DNA from: Saprospiraceae bacterium UBA2329
Lineage (GTDB): Bacteria > Bacteroidota > Bacteroidia > Chitinophagales > Saprospiraceae
Reading direction: 5' to 3'
DNA: 12,384 nucleotides
Assembly (NCBI GenBank): GCA_002344975.1
Contig: DDUV01000058.1
Location: forward strand, 552-12,935
Shown: piece after piece, positions 12,366 to 12,384 of the stretch
How positions within the stretch are numbered: the stretch's first letter is position 1
How the letters are laid out: every line of letters begins with the position of its first letter
Program-made: the position numbers and the translations under genes
The notes under the pieces: model-generated
Seen by the model: the letters and a program-made list of their open reading frames with translations, nothing else
Databases searched by the model: none
What the model was told of the DNA's origin: nothing

Positions 12366-12384
12366 GTAGTGGGGCAAAAATAAA

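Overview
The window is a gene-dense stretch (about 12.4 kb, moderately GC-rich) that reads as the chromosome of a Bacteroidota bacterium, most likely of the Saprospiraceae/Chitinophagales type. The reasons are the promoter words of the form TAnnTTTG (626-633 and 11928-11935 match fully), the general lack of Shine-Dalgarno sequences, the CarboxypepD_reg-like domains followed by an EVVVLGG segment, an ECF sigma factor next to a membrane regulator, a free-standing S23/IVP four-helix bundle gene, and many short palindromic or tandem intergenic repeats. The lineage is inferred from these traits and from remembered protein families; no search was run.

Layout. Positions 1-186 are the 3' end of a TPR protein. 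Positions 187-590 are a GC-rich, gene-free stretch full of small inverted repeats. Then come alaS (alanyl-tRNA synthetase, 666-3296), a four-helix bundle (S23/IVP) gene at 3468-3815 bracketed by inverted arrays of an 8-bp repeat, and glsA (glutaminase, 3869-4783). Next are an enolase-superfamily dipeptide epimerase (5016-6095), bracketed by a 17-bp direct repeat, and a small MazG-like pyrophosphohydrolase gene (6209-6511). The tail of the MazG-like gene is duplicated 118 bp downstream beside REP-like palindromes. A clear intrinsic terminator (6721-6764, minus strand) closes a VWA/YfbK-type protein gene (6780-8645, minus). Divergent from it are an ECF sigma factor (8761-9324) and a membrane protein joining a putative anti-sigma N-terminus, a carboxypeptidase-regulatory-like domain and a TonB C-terminal domain (9379-10683). 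A family III CoA-transferase (10693-11757, minus) converges on this pair, and a small lipocalin-like lipoprotein (11963-12334) ends the window.

How the genes work together. alaS, glsA, the epimerase, the MazG-like gene, the CoA-transferase and the lipoprotein look like independent housekeeping or metabolic units separated by repeat-rich spacers. The one cluster that looks like a functional system is VWA / ECF sigma / TonB-fusion regulator (6780-10683). The VWA protein and the membrane regulator share a homologous module of about 100 residues (CarboxypepD_reg-like domain, then EVVVLGG, then RSxAVxS). That suggests a cell-surface sensing or remodelling pathway in which both proteins meet the same partner or each other.

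The two most unusual observations are this sigma/TonB/VWA module and the 600-bp IVP-containing segment (3287-3886). The inverted octamer arms of that segment supply the stop codon of alaS and the apparent start codon of glsA.
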